DNA from: Niabella sp.
GTDB taxonomy: Bacteria > Bacteroidota > Bacteroidia > Chitinophagales > Chitinophagaceae
NCBI GenBank assembly: GCA_027493055.1
Contig: JAPUDO010000031.1
Coordinates: 26,350 to 90,349, forward strand
Length of the DNA stretch: 64,000 bases
Direction: 5' to 3'
The translations under genes were made by a program, and so were the position numbers. Below the pieces are notes generated by a model. The model saw nothing but the letters and a program-made list of their open reading frames with translations, did not search any database and had not been told where the DNA came from. This document shows, in pieces, positions 53,441 through 61,178 of this stretch; positions within the stretch are counted from its first letter, which is position 1; each line of letters opens with the position of its first letter.

Positions 53441-54466
53441 ATGTCAAAAAAAGTAATAACCCTTGGAGAAGTCATGTTGCGCTTATCAACACCCGGCTTT
53501 CAGCGTTTTGTTCAGGCCGAATCATTTGATGTAACTTATGGTGGTGGCGAAGCCAACGTTGCCGTGGCATTATGCAACTATGGTTTAAATGGTGTATTCG
53601 TTTCAAAAGTTCCTGATAATGCCATTGGCCAGTCTGCCATTAACCATTTGCGCCGTTATGGTGTTGATACCGGTTTTGTGGCGCGCGGGGGCGACAGGTT
53701 AGGAATTTACTTTTTAGAAACCGGCGCTTCTATGCGCGCATCGCAGGTTATTTATGACCGTGCTGGCGCTTCTATTGCCGATGTGGACGCCAGCGAATTT
53801 GACTGGGACAAAATATTTGAAGGGGCAGATTGGTTTCACACTACAGGGATCACACCTGCTTTAAGTGATAAAGCGGCTGCTTTAACTTTAGCTGCTTTAA
53901 AGGCTGCCAAAGAAAGAGGCGTTACTACTTCTATTGATTTGAACTATCGCAAAAAACTATGGAGCAAAGAAAAAGCCCAGCAGGTAATGACCGAGCTGTG
54001 CAAATATGTAGATGTATGTATTGGTAACGAAGAAGATGCTGAAACAACCCTGGGCTTTAAAGCTGCTCATAGCGATATTACCAAGGGGGAGCTGAACCTT
54101 GACGGTTACAAAGATGTGATCCGCCAGATGAAAGAGAAATTTGGCTTTAAATATATAGCCTCCTCTCTACGCGAGAGCTATAGCGCCAGCGATAACGGCT
54201 GGAGTGCTTTGGTAAGCGATGGTACTGAATTTTATCATACCCGCAAATATGATGTGCGCATTGTAGATCGTGTGGGCAGCGGTGATAGCTTTGCCAGCGG
54301 CCTTATCTATGGACTGGTTACAGGTATGAGCATGGCCGATGCTGCTGAGTTTGGTGTGGCTGCATCTGCATTAAAGCATACCATTCCCGGCGATTTGAAC
54401 CACGCCACGCTGAGCGATGTAAAAACGCTTATGAAAGGAGATGCCAGCGGAAGGGTACAACGTTAA
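53441..54466 (+). CDS. kdgK: 2-dehydro-3-deoxygluconokinase (PfkB family)
   Basis: This 341-aa PfkB-type sugar kinase has TYGGGEANVAVAL near the N-terminus, SIDLNYRKKLW in the middle, and the anion-hole/catalytic motif DRVGSGDSFASGLIYGL at about 285. It phosphorylates KDG to KDPG, joining the KduD and UxaA branches. The neighbours YhcH and KdgA support KDG as substrate. Confidence 0.92.
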   Translation: MSKKVITLGEVMLRLSTPGFQRFVQAESFDVTYGGGEANVAVALCNYGLNGVFVSKVPDNAIGQSAINHLRRYGVDTGFVARGGDRLGIYFLETGASMRASQVIYDRAGASIADVDASEFDWDKIFEGADWFHTTGITPALSDKAAALTLAALKAAKERGVTTSIDLNYRKKLWSKEKAQQVMTELCKYVDVCIGNEEDAETTLGFKAAHSDITKGELNLDGYKDVIRQMKEKFGFKYIASSLRESYSASDNGWSALVSDGTEFYHTRKYDVRIVDRVGSGDSFASGLIYGLVTGMSMADAAEFGVAASALKHTIPGDLNHATLSDVKTLMKGDASGRVQR

Positions 54467-54473
54467 ATAATAA

Positions 54474-54541
54474 ATGTACGTTATCAGATGTGCGATGTAC
54501 GGGGCTACTTAAAGTTCATTCGTACATCGTACACCGTACAT
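54474..54541. repeat. Large hairpin of GTACAT words between kdgK and yhcH
   Basis: ATGTGCGATGTACG (54488-54501) pairs, with wobble, with CGTACATCGTACAC (54521-54534), and outer ATGTACG/CGTACAT copies extend the structure (54474 to 54541). It fills most of the gap between the kdgK stop and the yhcH start. Confidence 0.7.
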
Positions 54542-54554
54542 CAAATACATAATT

Positions 54555-55019
54555 ATGATCATTGATTCATTACAAAACGCGACCAAATACTACAGTGTTC
54601 ACCCGTTATTTGCCAAAGCTTTTGAATACATAGGGGGTGTTAATCTTGCCGGTATAGAACCTGGCACTTACGAAATCCAGGGCGATGCGCTTAAAGCTAT
54701 TGTTTCTGACAAAGAAGGTAAATCAAGGGAAGAATCGTTGCAGAAATTTGAATGCCATCGAAAGCATATTGATATCCAGGTTTGTATTAACGGTGTAGAA
54801 GAAATTGGTTGGAAACCCATTGAGAAATGTGAGAAAGACAATGGCGGTTATGACGATGCTAAAGATGTGCAGTTCTGGGGCGATACACCTGACACGTATT
54901 TCAGGCTTACCAATAACCAGTTCGTAATTCTTTTCCCCGAAGATGTACATGCGCCTATGATTGGTGCAGGGGAGGGAAGTATAAAGAAGATGGTAATTAA
55001 AGTTAAGTTAACAGGTTGA
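54555..55019 (+). CDS. YhcH/YjgK/YiaL family protein
   Basis: This 154-aa cupin-like protein of the DUF386 family has EIQGDALKAIVSDKEGKS, FECHRKHIDIQVCI (metal-binding His residues), FVILFPEDVHAPM and MVIKVKL. Family members are found with sialate, galacturonate and other acid-sugar loci and may be anomerases or mutarotases. Its place between kdgK and kdgA suggests a helper role in handling uronate or KDG tautomers. Confidence 0.88.
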   Translation: MIIDSLQNATKYYSVHPLFAKAFEYIGGVNLAGIEPGTYEIQGDALKAIVSDKEGKSREESLQKFECHRKHIDIQVCINGVEEIGWKPIEKCEKDNGGYDDAKDVQFWGDTPDTYFRLTNNQFVILFPEDVHAPMIGAGEGSIKKMVIKVKLTG

Positions 55020-55050
55020 TAAGTGGTTAACTTAACAAGGACCCGATTTT

Positions 55051-55108
55051 GCTCATTGGTAGTATTTGACTAATTAGCATATTATCACATTTTCATATTA
55101 TCATATTA
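55051..55108. repeat. Word-type intergenic repeat (CATTATCACATT family) before kdgA
   Basis: Words GCTCATTGG, TAATTAGC and ATTATCACATT, then CATATTATCATATT, mirror the spacer before the ybdK-like gene at 5201-5263, about 50 kb away. Both end immediately before a start codon. Confidence 0.65.
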
Positions 55109-55113
55109 AAAAA

Positions 55114-55779
55114 ATGGCTACAACACAACAAGCAATAGATGCAATTATAGAACAGGGCATGTTGCCCTTATATTTTAATGCCGATGAAACAGTAACAGTG
55201 GAAATTCTGCGTGCTGTATATAAAGCAGGTGTAAAAGCAATTGAGTACACCAGCAGGGGAGAAACTGCGTTGAAGAATTTCACTAAAATGGTAGAAGTTC
55301 GCAATGCAGAAATGCCGGGCCTTTTGCTGGGTATTGGTACGGTAAAAACACTGGCCCAGGTAAAAGAATATTTAGCTGTTGGTGCCGACTTTTTAGTAAG
55401 TCCGGGTTATGTAGCAGAAATAGCTGAGTATGCAGTAGCAAATGATATTTTATATGCTCCCGGGTGTATGACGCCTACAGAAATAATAGCAGCAGAAAGC
55501 GCCGGCGTAAAATTTATTAAGCTGTTTCCGGGTGACACATTAGGTTCAAAGTATCTGTCTGCCATAAAACCTGTTTTCCCTAATCTGCTGTTCATGCCAA
55601 CAGGCGGTGTGGATACAACAAAAGAAAATATTGAAAGCTGGTTCAAAGCCGGCGTTTGTGCCGTAGGTATGGGAAGCAAACTCATCAGCAAGCAATTAAT
55701 GGACGATAAAGATTATGCAACCATAGAAAAATCCACCAGGGAAGTTTTTGCAACCATTGCATCAATAAAAGCTAAATAA
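55114..55779 (+). CDS. kdgA: KDPG / 4-hydroxy-2-oxoglutarate aldolase
   Basis: This 221-aa class I aldolase of the Eda family has EYTSRGETALKNF (the active-site Glu lies in this part), LLGIGTVKTLAQ, FLVSPGYVAEI, the Schiff-base Lys in GVKFIKLFPGD (about residue 131) and FMPTGGVD. It splits KDPG into pyruvate and glyceraldehyde 3-phosphate, the final step encoded here. Confidence 0.93.
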   Translation: MATTQQAIDAIIEQGMLPLYFNADETVTVEILRAVYKAGVKAIEYTSRGETALKNFTKMVEVRNAEMPGLLLGIGTVKTLAQVKEYLAVGADFLVSPGYVAEIAEYAVANDILYAPGCMTPTEIIAAESAGVKFIKLFPGDTLGSKYLSAIKPVFPNLLFMPTGGVDTTKENIESWFKAGVCAVGMGSKLISKQLMDDKDYATIEKSTREVFATIASIKAK

Positions 55780-55816
55780 GTTTGACAATTTTTTTTCATT
55801 TTAACCGCATTGCTAA

Positions 55817-55852
55817 CTCCCTTCCTTTTAGGAGAAGGGCAGGAAGTGAGGC
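55817..55852 (+). repeat. GC-rich intergenic repeat, copy c
   Basis: CTCCCTTCCTTTTAGGAGAA, GGG, CAGG and AAGTGAGGC in succession align with copies a and b (27419, 49181). It lies between kdgA and the transporter gene, 16 bp before its start. Confidence 0.7.
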
Positions 55853-55868
55853 ACAAAAATAAAGCGAC

Positions 55869-57314
55869 ATGCAGCAAGCCAATGGAAATGGTAAGATGAC
55901 CAATTACAGGTGGACAATGGTAATGTTACTTTTTGTAGCAACTACTATTAATTACCTTGACAGGCAGGTATTATCTCTCACCTGGGATGAATTTATAAAG
56001 CCTGAGTTTCATTGGAATGAAGATCATTATGGAACAATTACTTCTATTTTCTCTATTGTTTATGCCATTGCCATGTTGTTTGCGGGAAGATTTGTGGATT
56101 GGATGGGAACTAAAAAGGGTTTTCTCTGGGCAATCGGCGTTTGGTCTGTAGGCGCCTGTTTGCACGCACTTTGCGGCGTTATTACTGAACGTTATGTTGG
56201 TCTTCATTCTGCAGCCGAACTGATGCAGGCTACCGGAGATACTGCCGTAATAATTTCCACTATAAGCATGTATGCTTTTATTGTGGCACGTATTGTACTG
56301 GCTGTTGGTGAGGCGGGAAATTTCCCTGCTGCTATTAAAGTAACAGCAGAATATTTCCCTAAAAAAGACAGGGCGTATGCCACCAGCATTTTTAATGCCG
56401 GGGCTTCTGTTGGAGCATTGTTAGCTCCTTTGTCCATCCCGCTGCTGGCAAAAGCATTTGGCTGGGAAATGTCTTTCATTATTATAGGCGCCCTTGGCTT
56501 TTTGTGGATGGGCTTTTGGGTGTTTATGTATAAAAGGCCAGAAGAGCACCCACAGGTTAATAAAGAAGAGCTGGCGTATATACTGTCGGACAGGGATTTG
56601 GAAACCGAAGAAGAAAAAGCTATTTCAGCCGTTCAGGATAAAAAAATATCCTTTCTTGATTGTTTTAAATATAAACAAACCTGGGCCTTTGCATTTGGTA
56701 AATTTATGACCGATGGTGTATGGTGGTTCTTCTTATTCTGGACGCCATCTTACCTGAATACCCAGTTCGGTATCAAAACATCTGAAGGCCTGGGTGTGGC
56801 TTTGATCTTTACATTATATGCTATTACAATGCTTTCCATTTATGGAGGAAAGCTGCCATCCATTATTGTTCGTAAAACCGGCCAGAACCCTTATGCAGCC
56901 CGAATGAAAGCCATGCTCATTTTTGCTTTTATACCTTTACTGGTTTTATTGGCGCAGCCTTTGGGAACTATTTCTCCCTGGTTGCCGGTAGTAATGATTG
57001 GTTTGGGAGGCGCTGCACACCAATCATGGTCTGCCAATATTTTTTCTACAGTGGGCGATATGTTCCCCAAATATGCAATAGCTACTATTACAGGTATTGG
57101 AGGTATGGCCGGAGGTCTGGGCTCAATGATCTTACAAAAATCGGCCGGAAGGCTTTTTGTTTATGCTGGTGAATCGAACCTCACTTTTATGGGATTTGAA
57201 GGCAAGCCTGCCGGATATTTTATAATATTTTGCTTCTGTGCCATAGCTTATCTCATAGGCTGGATAGTGATGAAATCATTAGTGCCTAAATATAAGCTGG
57301 TGAAAGATTTATAA
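55869..57314 (+). CDS. exuT: Hexuronate transporter, MFS (ExuT-like)
   Basis: This 481-aa inner-membrane carrier of the anion:cation symporter family has about 12 helices. The N-terminal segment NYLDRQVLSLTWDEF and the following GRFVDWMGTKKGF loop are typical of ExuT/GudP-like proteins. A long cytosolic loop (about 240-265) carries acidic residues. It would import galacturonate or glucuronate released in the periplasm by GH28 and GH105. It is the last gene of the operon. Confidence 0.9.
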   Translation: MQQANGNGKMTNYRWTMVMLLFVATTINYLDRQVLSLTWDEFIKPEFHWNEDHYGTITSIFSIVYAIAMLFAGRFVDWMGTKKGFLWAIGVWSVGACLHALCGVITERYVGLHSAAELMQATGDTAVIISTISMYAFIVARIVLAVGEAGNFPAAIKVTAEYFPKKDRAYATSIFNAGASVGALLAPLSIPLLAKAFGWEMSFIIIGALGFLWMGFWVFMYKRPEEHPQVNKEELAYILSDRDLETEEEKAISAVQDKKISFLDCFKYKQTWAFAFGKFMTDGVWWFFLFWTPSYLNTQFGIKTSEGLGVALIFTLYAITMLSIYGGKLPSIIVRKTGQNPYAARMKAMLIFAFIPLLVLLAQPLGTISPWLPVVMIGLGGAAHQSWSANIFSTVGDMFPKYAIATITGIGGMAGGLGSMILQKSAGRLFVYAGESNLTFMGFEGKPAGYFIIFCFCAIAYLIGWIVMKSLVPKYKLVKDL

Positions 57315-57334
57315 AAAAGAAAGTATAACACGGA

Positions 57335-57373
57335 AAAAGAAAGTGCGGTCAATTATGATCGCACTTTCTTTTA
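57335..57373. terminator. Bidirectional terminator ending the pectin operon
   Basis: AAAAGAAAGTGCGGTC pairs with GATCGCACTTTCTTTT around AATTAT, with A and T tracts on the two sides. It serves exuT (+) and the convergent secreted-protein gene (-). Confidence 0.9.
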
Positions 57374-57390
57374 TGGTAATAGGGTGATCT

Positions 57391-58659
57391 TTATCTTAAC
57401 CTGTACTTTTTCTGCACTCTCGGACTGTTAAAATAGTCGTTCAGCTGCTTTTCGGAGAGGTTTTCAGACATATCCGTAGGTACCTCTGATAGTTGTGTCT
57501 GGCTCTGCCGGAGCTCTTTTTTCAGGGTTTCTGTTTTGGTACTAATGAAGGGGTCCCTGTCTCCCGAGAGCTTATTTTCAAATACAATATATTCCAGGCG
57601 TTTAATATTAGACCGGAGAAGCGTGGCCTGGTTCTGTTCAACCTTTCTGTCGGGAGCCGCGGCTTCTTTAACAGGAACTGCAAAAACGCCCAGGCCAGGT
57701 AATATTTTGCCGGTATTTTGTTTGCTTTTATTATCGCCCGCTGTTGTAGCCAGCACAGTGCCGGTTAAAGTAGTAGAGGCAGTTGTAATATCGAAGCCCG
57801 AGCGCCAGCCCTTTGTTTTTTTTATTTTCCTGTCAATTTGATAAAATGTGTACTTGTATCTCAATATATAAGTAGTAATGTTACTTAAGGCATCATTATA
57901 CTCCTTTGTAGCGATATCATAGTTTAATCCATCCTTTACAATTACTTTTACCTTGGCTGAGTCGGCAAAATTGAAATTCGTAGTGCCTATGAAAAGCAGG
58001 GTGACCACTTTCTCTTTATTAGGATCCTTTTCATTTACAAAGTCATATCCCGGAATCCATTCAAAATTGTCATCGCAGCCTCTGGGCAGCTTAAAATTAC
58101 CAATGGATATATCGCTGGACATCAGGATCTTTTCAATAGGGAAATTGCCATTTTCGCATAACACGGCAAAGTTTAACCTGTCGCCTTCTGAGATAGTAAC
58201 AGGGCTCACTACTGATGGTTTAATTCGCGGATAAACCACATCGCTGCTGTAAAATATAACATTTAAGGTAGTGTCCAGCTTGTCAAGCGGGTTAGACAGG
58301 TTTTGTACGCCAAATTTTACAGGATATTCCCTGTCATATTTCAGCCGTCCTGACAGGAAAAGCGATTTATTGGTACGAAAGCTTAAAGTTCCGTCATCCT
58401 TATCTAATTTAAAACCAACAGGTGCATCTTTAATATACCAGTGGTAGTTCCGGGTGTCCTTATTGATCTGGAATTTATAATTAAGGCTTGAATCTACATG
58501 CAGTGAAAAAAAAGGGCTGAAATTCACAATTCTTAAAGATGTATCTGTATGCAGATGAGGAATATCTGCCGGCCTCAATGCCATGCTATCTGCCGGCTGA
58601 ACCTGTGCATTGACGGAAAAAAATGTAAAGAATAATAAGGTAAGGAATGAATAGCGCAT
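57391..58659 (-). CDS. Secreted hypothetical protein with cadherin-like beta domains
   Basis: This 422-aa protein has a signal peptide (about 1-19, ending SVNAQ). Two beta-sandwich, putative-Ig/cadherin-like domains follow (about 60-245): WYIKDAPVGFKLDKDDGTLSF is the typical cadherin-like phrase, and VTISEGDRLNFAV begins the second. The C-terminal half is coiled-coil-like and rich in Lys, Glu and Gln, with QTQLSEVPTDMSENLSEKQL. I do not recognise a named family. I prefer the ATG at 58659 because it starts right at the signal peptide; 58701 is in frame. Confidence 0.65.
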   Translation of the reverse strand: MRYSFLTLLFFTFFSVNAQVQPADSMALRPADIPHLHTDTSLRIVNFSPFFSLHVDSSLNYKFQINKDTRNYHWYIKDAPVGFKLDKDDGTLSFRTNKSLFLSGRLKYDREYPVKFGVQNLSNPLDKLDTTLNVIFYSSDVVYPRIKPSVVSPVTISEGDRLNFAVLCENGNFPIEKILMSSDISIGNFKLPRGCDDNFEWIPGYDFVNEKDPNKEKVVTLLFIGTTNFNFADSAKVKVIVKDGLNYDIATKEYNDALSNITTYILRYKYTFYQIDRKIKKTKGWRSGFDITTASTTLTGTVLATTAGDNKSKQNTGKILPGLGVFAVPVKEAAAPDRKVEQNQATLLRSNIKRLEYIVFENKLSGDRDPFISTKTETLKKELRQSQTQLSEVPTDMSENLSEKQLNDYFNSPRVQKKYRLR

Positions 58660-58746
58660 TTTTTGATGCTTTGAATTTTCAGTATTTGCAAATTTACGCA
58701 TAAGACGGTTAAAACTGTCTTTTGGTAACAGCGGAATTACAATAAG

Positions 58747-58780
58747 TTAAAAAACCCCTCGTGGAAACGAAGGGTTTAAA
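58747..58780 (-). terminator. Terminator of hsp20
   Basis: On the minus strand AAACCCTTCG pairs with CGAGGGGTTT (single mismatch near the tip) and a T-run follows. It lies 33-66 bp after the hsp20 stop. Confidence 0.8.
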
Positions 58781-58812
58781 CCAAAACTAACTGCTTATGA
58801 GAAAAACTTATG

Positions 58813-59259
58813 TTATTGTACTTCTATATTTTTTGACGCTGCTTTTGCTTCTTCCTTGCGCTGTAAAGTCACAATTAGGATTCCGTTAACATATTTGGCA
58901 GCGATTTTTTCTGTATCTATTTTATTATCAATGGTGAAGGTTCTTTTAAAGGAACGCAGGTGAAATTCTTTACGAATGCTTTTACCTGCTTCTGTCTTTT
59001 CTTCCTCTTTCTTTTCGGCAGATATAACCAGCAGGTTATTTTCTACACTAATATTAAAATCTGATTTTTCATAACCGGGGGCTACCACTTCAATCTGGTA
59101 TTCGTTTTCATTCTCAGTAATATTTACAGGGACATGACTTTTAATATTAGGTTTACTTACTTCTGTTTTTAAAAGAGCAGGTACTTCAGTAAAAAAGTCA
59201 TCCACCAGGCTGGTAAAAGTTCTTTCAAAAGGAACACCGTTGAATTTTACGTTTGTCAT
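58813..59259 (-). CDS. Small heat-shock protein, Hsp20/alpha-crystallin family
   Basis: This 148-aa chaperone has a short N-terminal arm with FERTFTSLVDDFF, an alpha-crystallin domain (about 40-135: VAPGYEKSDFNISVENNLLV, KEFHLRSFKRTF) and a short tail ending NIEVQ. It prevents aggregation of unfolded proteins. Normal length and monocistronic. Its upstream gap on the minus strand has no clean TAnnTTTG element. Confidence 0.93.
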   Translation of the reverse strand: MTNVKFNGVPFERTFTSLVDDFFTEVPALLKTEVSKPNIKSHVPVNITENENEYQIEVVAPGYEKSDFNISVENNLLVISAEKKEEEKTEAGKSIRKEFHLRSFKRTFTIDNKIDTEKIAAKYVNGILIVTLQRKEEAKAASKNIEVQ

Positions 59260-59597
59260 TGTATTAATGTTTTTAGTTTATTGAATTAATTACGGTTATT
59301 CTGTTTTCAAATTGTAAACCAATTAACTTTTTTAATAAATATCAAGACATTATTTCATATTTTATGTTAAAATAGCGACAATGTGTCTTGTTTTTTGTTT
59401 TTGCAGGGGTCTTTTTGTCGCATTATATGAATATATGAGCGAAACGAGGATATAAAGCGTAGATATTACATTTGGCGGTCAGCGTTAGTTTTGAAGATTG
59501 CGGCTTTAAGATCAGAAATAAAAATCATGAACTTTTTAGTTATTTTCGCGTTTTAAAAAATGATAAATATTCAGTCTAAAATTTAAATTATACATAT
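59260..59597. other. Intergenic region between divergent hsp20 and bacilliredoxin genes
   Basis: These 338 bp are AT-rich. No ORF, tRNA or terminator can be supported. It must hold divergent promoters; only loose -7 variants (for example TTATTTTCG near 59540) are visible. Confidence 0.5.
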
Positions 59598-60014
59598 ATG
59601 TATCCTGCAGAGATAGTAATTCCTATGAAAGAGGAATTAACAGATAATGGGTTTATAGAGCTTCAAACTCCCGAAGAAGTGGAGACAAGTCTGGCACAGG
59701 GTGGAACCAACCTGTTAGTAATTAATTCGGTTTGCGGCTGCTCGGCCGGTACCGCAAGGCCCGGCGTTTTGCTGGCAGTAGCCAATGCAGAAAAAAAGCC
59801 CGACCATCTCACTACCAGCTTTGCGGGTTTTGATCTGGATGCTGTAAGCAAAGTTCGGGAGCATCTGCTGCCTTACCCTCCATCTTCTCCTTCCATTGCT
59901 TTGTTTAAGGATGGTAAACTGGTGCATTTTATAGAAAGGCACATGATCGAAGGCCGTTCCGCACAAATGATAGCTCAGAATCTTATCGCTGCCTTTGACG
60001 AGTATTGCAATTAG
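59598..60014 (+). CDS. Bacilliredoxin (BrxA/BrxB, YphP/YqiW family)
   Basis: This 138-aa thioredoxin-fold protein has the family motif NSVCGCSAGTARPG (CGC, residues about 50-52), then the HLTTSFAGFDLDAV and PPSSPSIALFKDGK strands and a final helix. Bacilliredoxins remove bacillithiol from proteins after oxidative stress. Whether this organism makes bacillithiol is not shown here. Monocistronic. Confidence 0.92.
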   Translation: MYPAEIVIPMKEELTDNGFIELQTPEEVETSLAQGGTNLLVINSVCGCSAGTARPGVLLAVANAEKKPDHLTTSFAGFDLDAVSKVREHLLPYPPSSPSIALFKDGKLVHFIERHMIEGRSAQMIAQNLIAAFDEYCN

Positions 60015-60075
60015 GTCAGAGGGTTTATGTTTAAAAGTTTGAAAAGGATGTACTTAATAGTATGTCCTTTTTTAA

Positions 60076-60105
60076 TTGGATTGAACATCAGGGTCAGTAC
60101 CTTTG
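60076..60105 (+). promoter_or_regulatory. Canonical promoter before the Rpn-like gene
   Basis: TTG (60076-60078), 19 nt, TACCTTTG (60098-60105). The predicted start of transcription leaves a leader of only about ten bases before the ATG at 60124. Confidence 0.65.
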
Positions 60106-60123
60106 TAAAACAATTGCTGACCT

Positions 60124-61032
60124 ATGTTTCGAAGAAAAGACGACATGCTGCTCAAAAGCGCCTTTGAGGAATTTTTCCCTGACCTGCTTCGGTTTTATTA
60201 TCCTTCTGCCGATAAAGTCTTCGATATTAAAAAGGGGTTTGAGTTCCTGGATAAAGAATTAGCCGAATTGTTCCCTGAACCACAAAAACAGGGTGGTGGC
60301 CGGTTTGTGGATATGCTGGTAAAAACCTACCTGAAAACCGGGAAAGAAGAATGGATCCTGGTGCATATAGAAATACAGAGAGCTAATGACAAAAACTTTG
60401 CTCACCGTATGCTTCAATATTGGTACCGTATTTATGACCGGTACCGGGTAGATATTACAGCATTGGTGGTTTTCACAGGCTCCAAACAGCAGAAGCGGCC
60501 TTTCCGTTTTCGTAAATCATTTATGGGTACAGAAATTATATACGAATACAATATTTATCATATCCTCGACCATACGGAACAGGAGCTATTGGCTATGGAT
60601 AACCCTTTTGCGTTGATAGTGTTGGCTGCCCAAAAAGCGCTGCTGATGAATAAAATACCGGAAGAAGAGTTGGCCCGGCATCGGCTAACGGTTGCCCGTG
60701 CACTTATACAAAGTAAAAAATATAATCATGAACAGATTACCAGGTTTTTATTCTTTCTTAAAAATTTTATACATATTGAAAGTTCGGGTATAAATCGTAA
60801 CTTCGATAAGCAGTTAAATAAATTAACAGGTAAAAAGGAAACTATGGGCATTATAGAAACCATAAAACAAATAACGTTCGAAGAGGGTATGGAAAAAGGT
60901 CTTGAAAAAAGCAAAGAGCAATTTGTAAAAAACCTGCTTTCCAATACTGACTTCAGCATTGCTAAAATAGCCTTATTGGCCAACGTTACTGAAGCGTTTG
61001 TAAAAAAAGTAAAAGCGGGCAGCAAACTTTAA
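60124..61032 (+). CDS. Rpn/PD-(D/E)XK nuclease-like (transposase_31-type) protein
   Basis: This 302-aa protein belongs to the COG5464-like group: N-terminal FEEFFPDLLRFYYPSADKVF, then GGRFVDMLVKTYLK and ILVHIEIQRANDKNFAHRM, which together carry the PD-(D/E)XK pattern (Asp, then E-x-Q). Related Rpn proteins cut DNA and promote RecA-independent recombination. The C-terminus has Lys/Glu helices, the phrase EEGMEKGLEKSKEQF, and a short helix-turn-helix-like end. No inverted repeats of an IS flank it. It has its own promoter. Confidence 0.8.
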   Translation: MFRRKDDMLLKSAFEEFFPDLLRFYYPSADKVFDIKKGFEFLDKELAELFPEPQKQGGGRFVDMLVKTYLKTGKEEWILVHIEIQRANDKNFAHRMLQYWYRIYDRYRVDITALVVFTGSKQQKRPFRFRKSFMGTEIIYEYNIYHILDHTEQELLAMDNPFALIVLAAQKALLMNKIPEEELARHRLTVARALIQSKKYNHEQITRFLFFLKNFIHIESSGINRNFDKQLNKLTGKKETMGIIETIKQITFEEGMEKGLEKSKEQFVKNLLSNTDFSIAKIALLANVTEAFVKKVKAGSKL

Positions 61033-61178
61033 GCTCATAATTTTATAGGTTAAAATGTTTATAAGGATGTGCAGCTTAGCTGCGCATTTTTTATTTTCTA
61101 CCCTATTAACATATCAACATGTTCACTTTTCAACCCAGTTTATCGTAATATTGCCGCTAATTATAAAAATCCAGCTGC

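Noticed and set aside
60124-61032. Rpn-like gene as part of an insertion sequence
   Set aside because: No terminal inverted repeats or target duplications could be found around it, and it has a normal host-type promoter.
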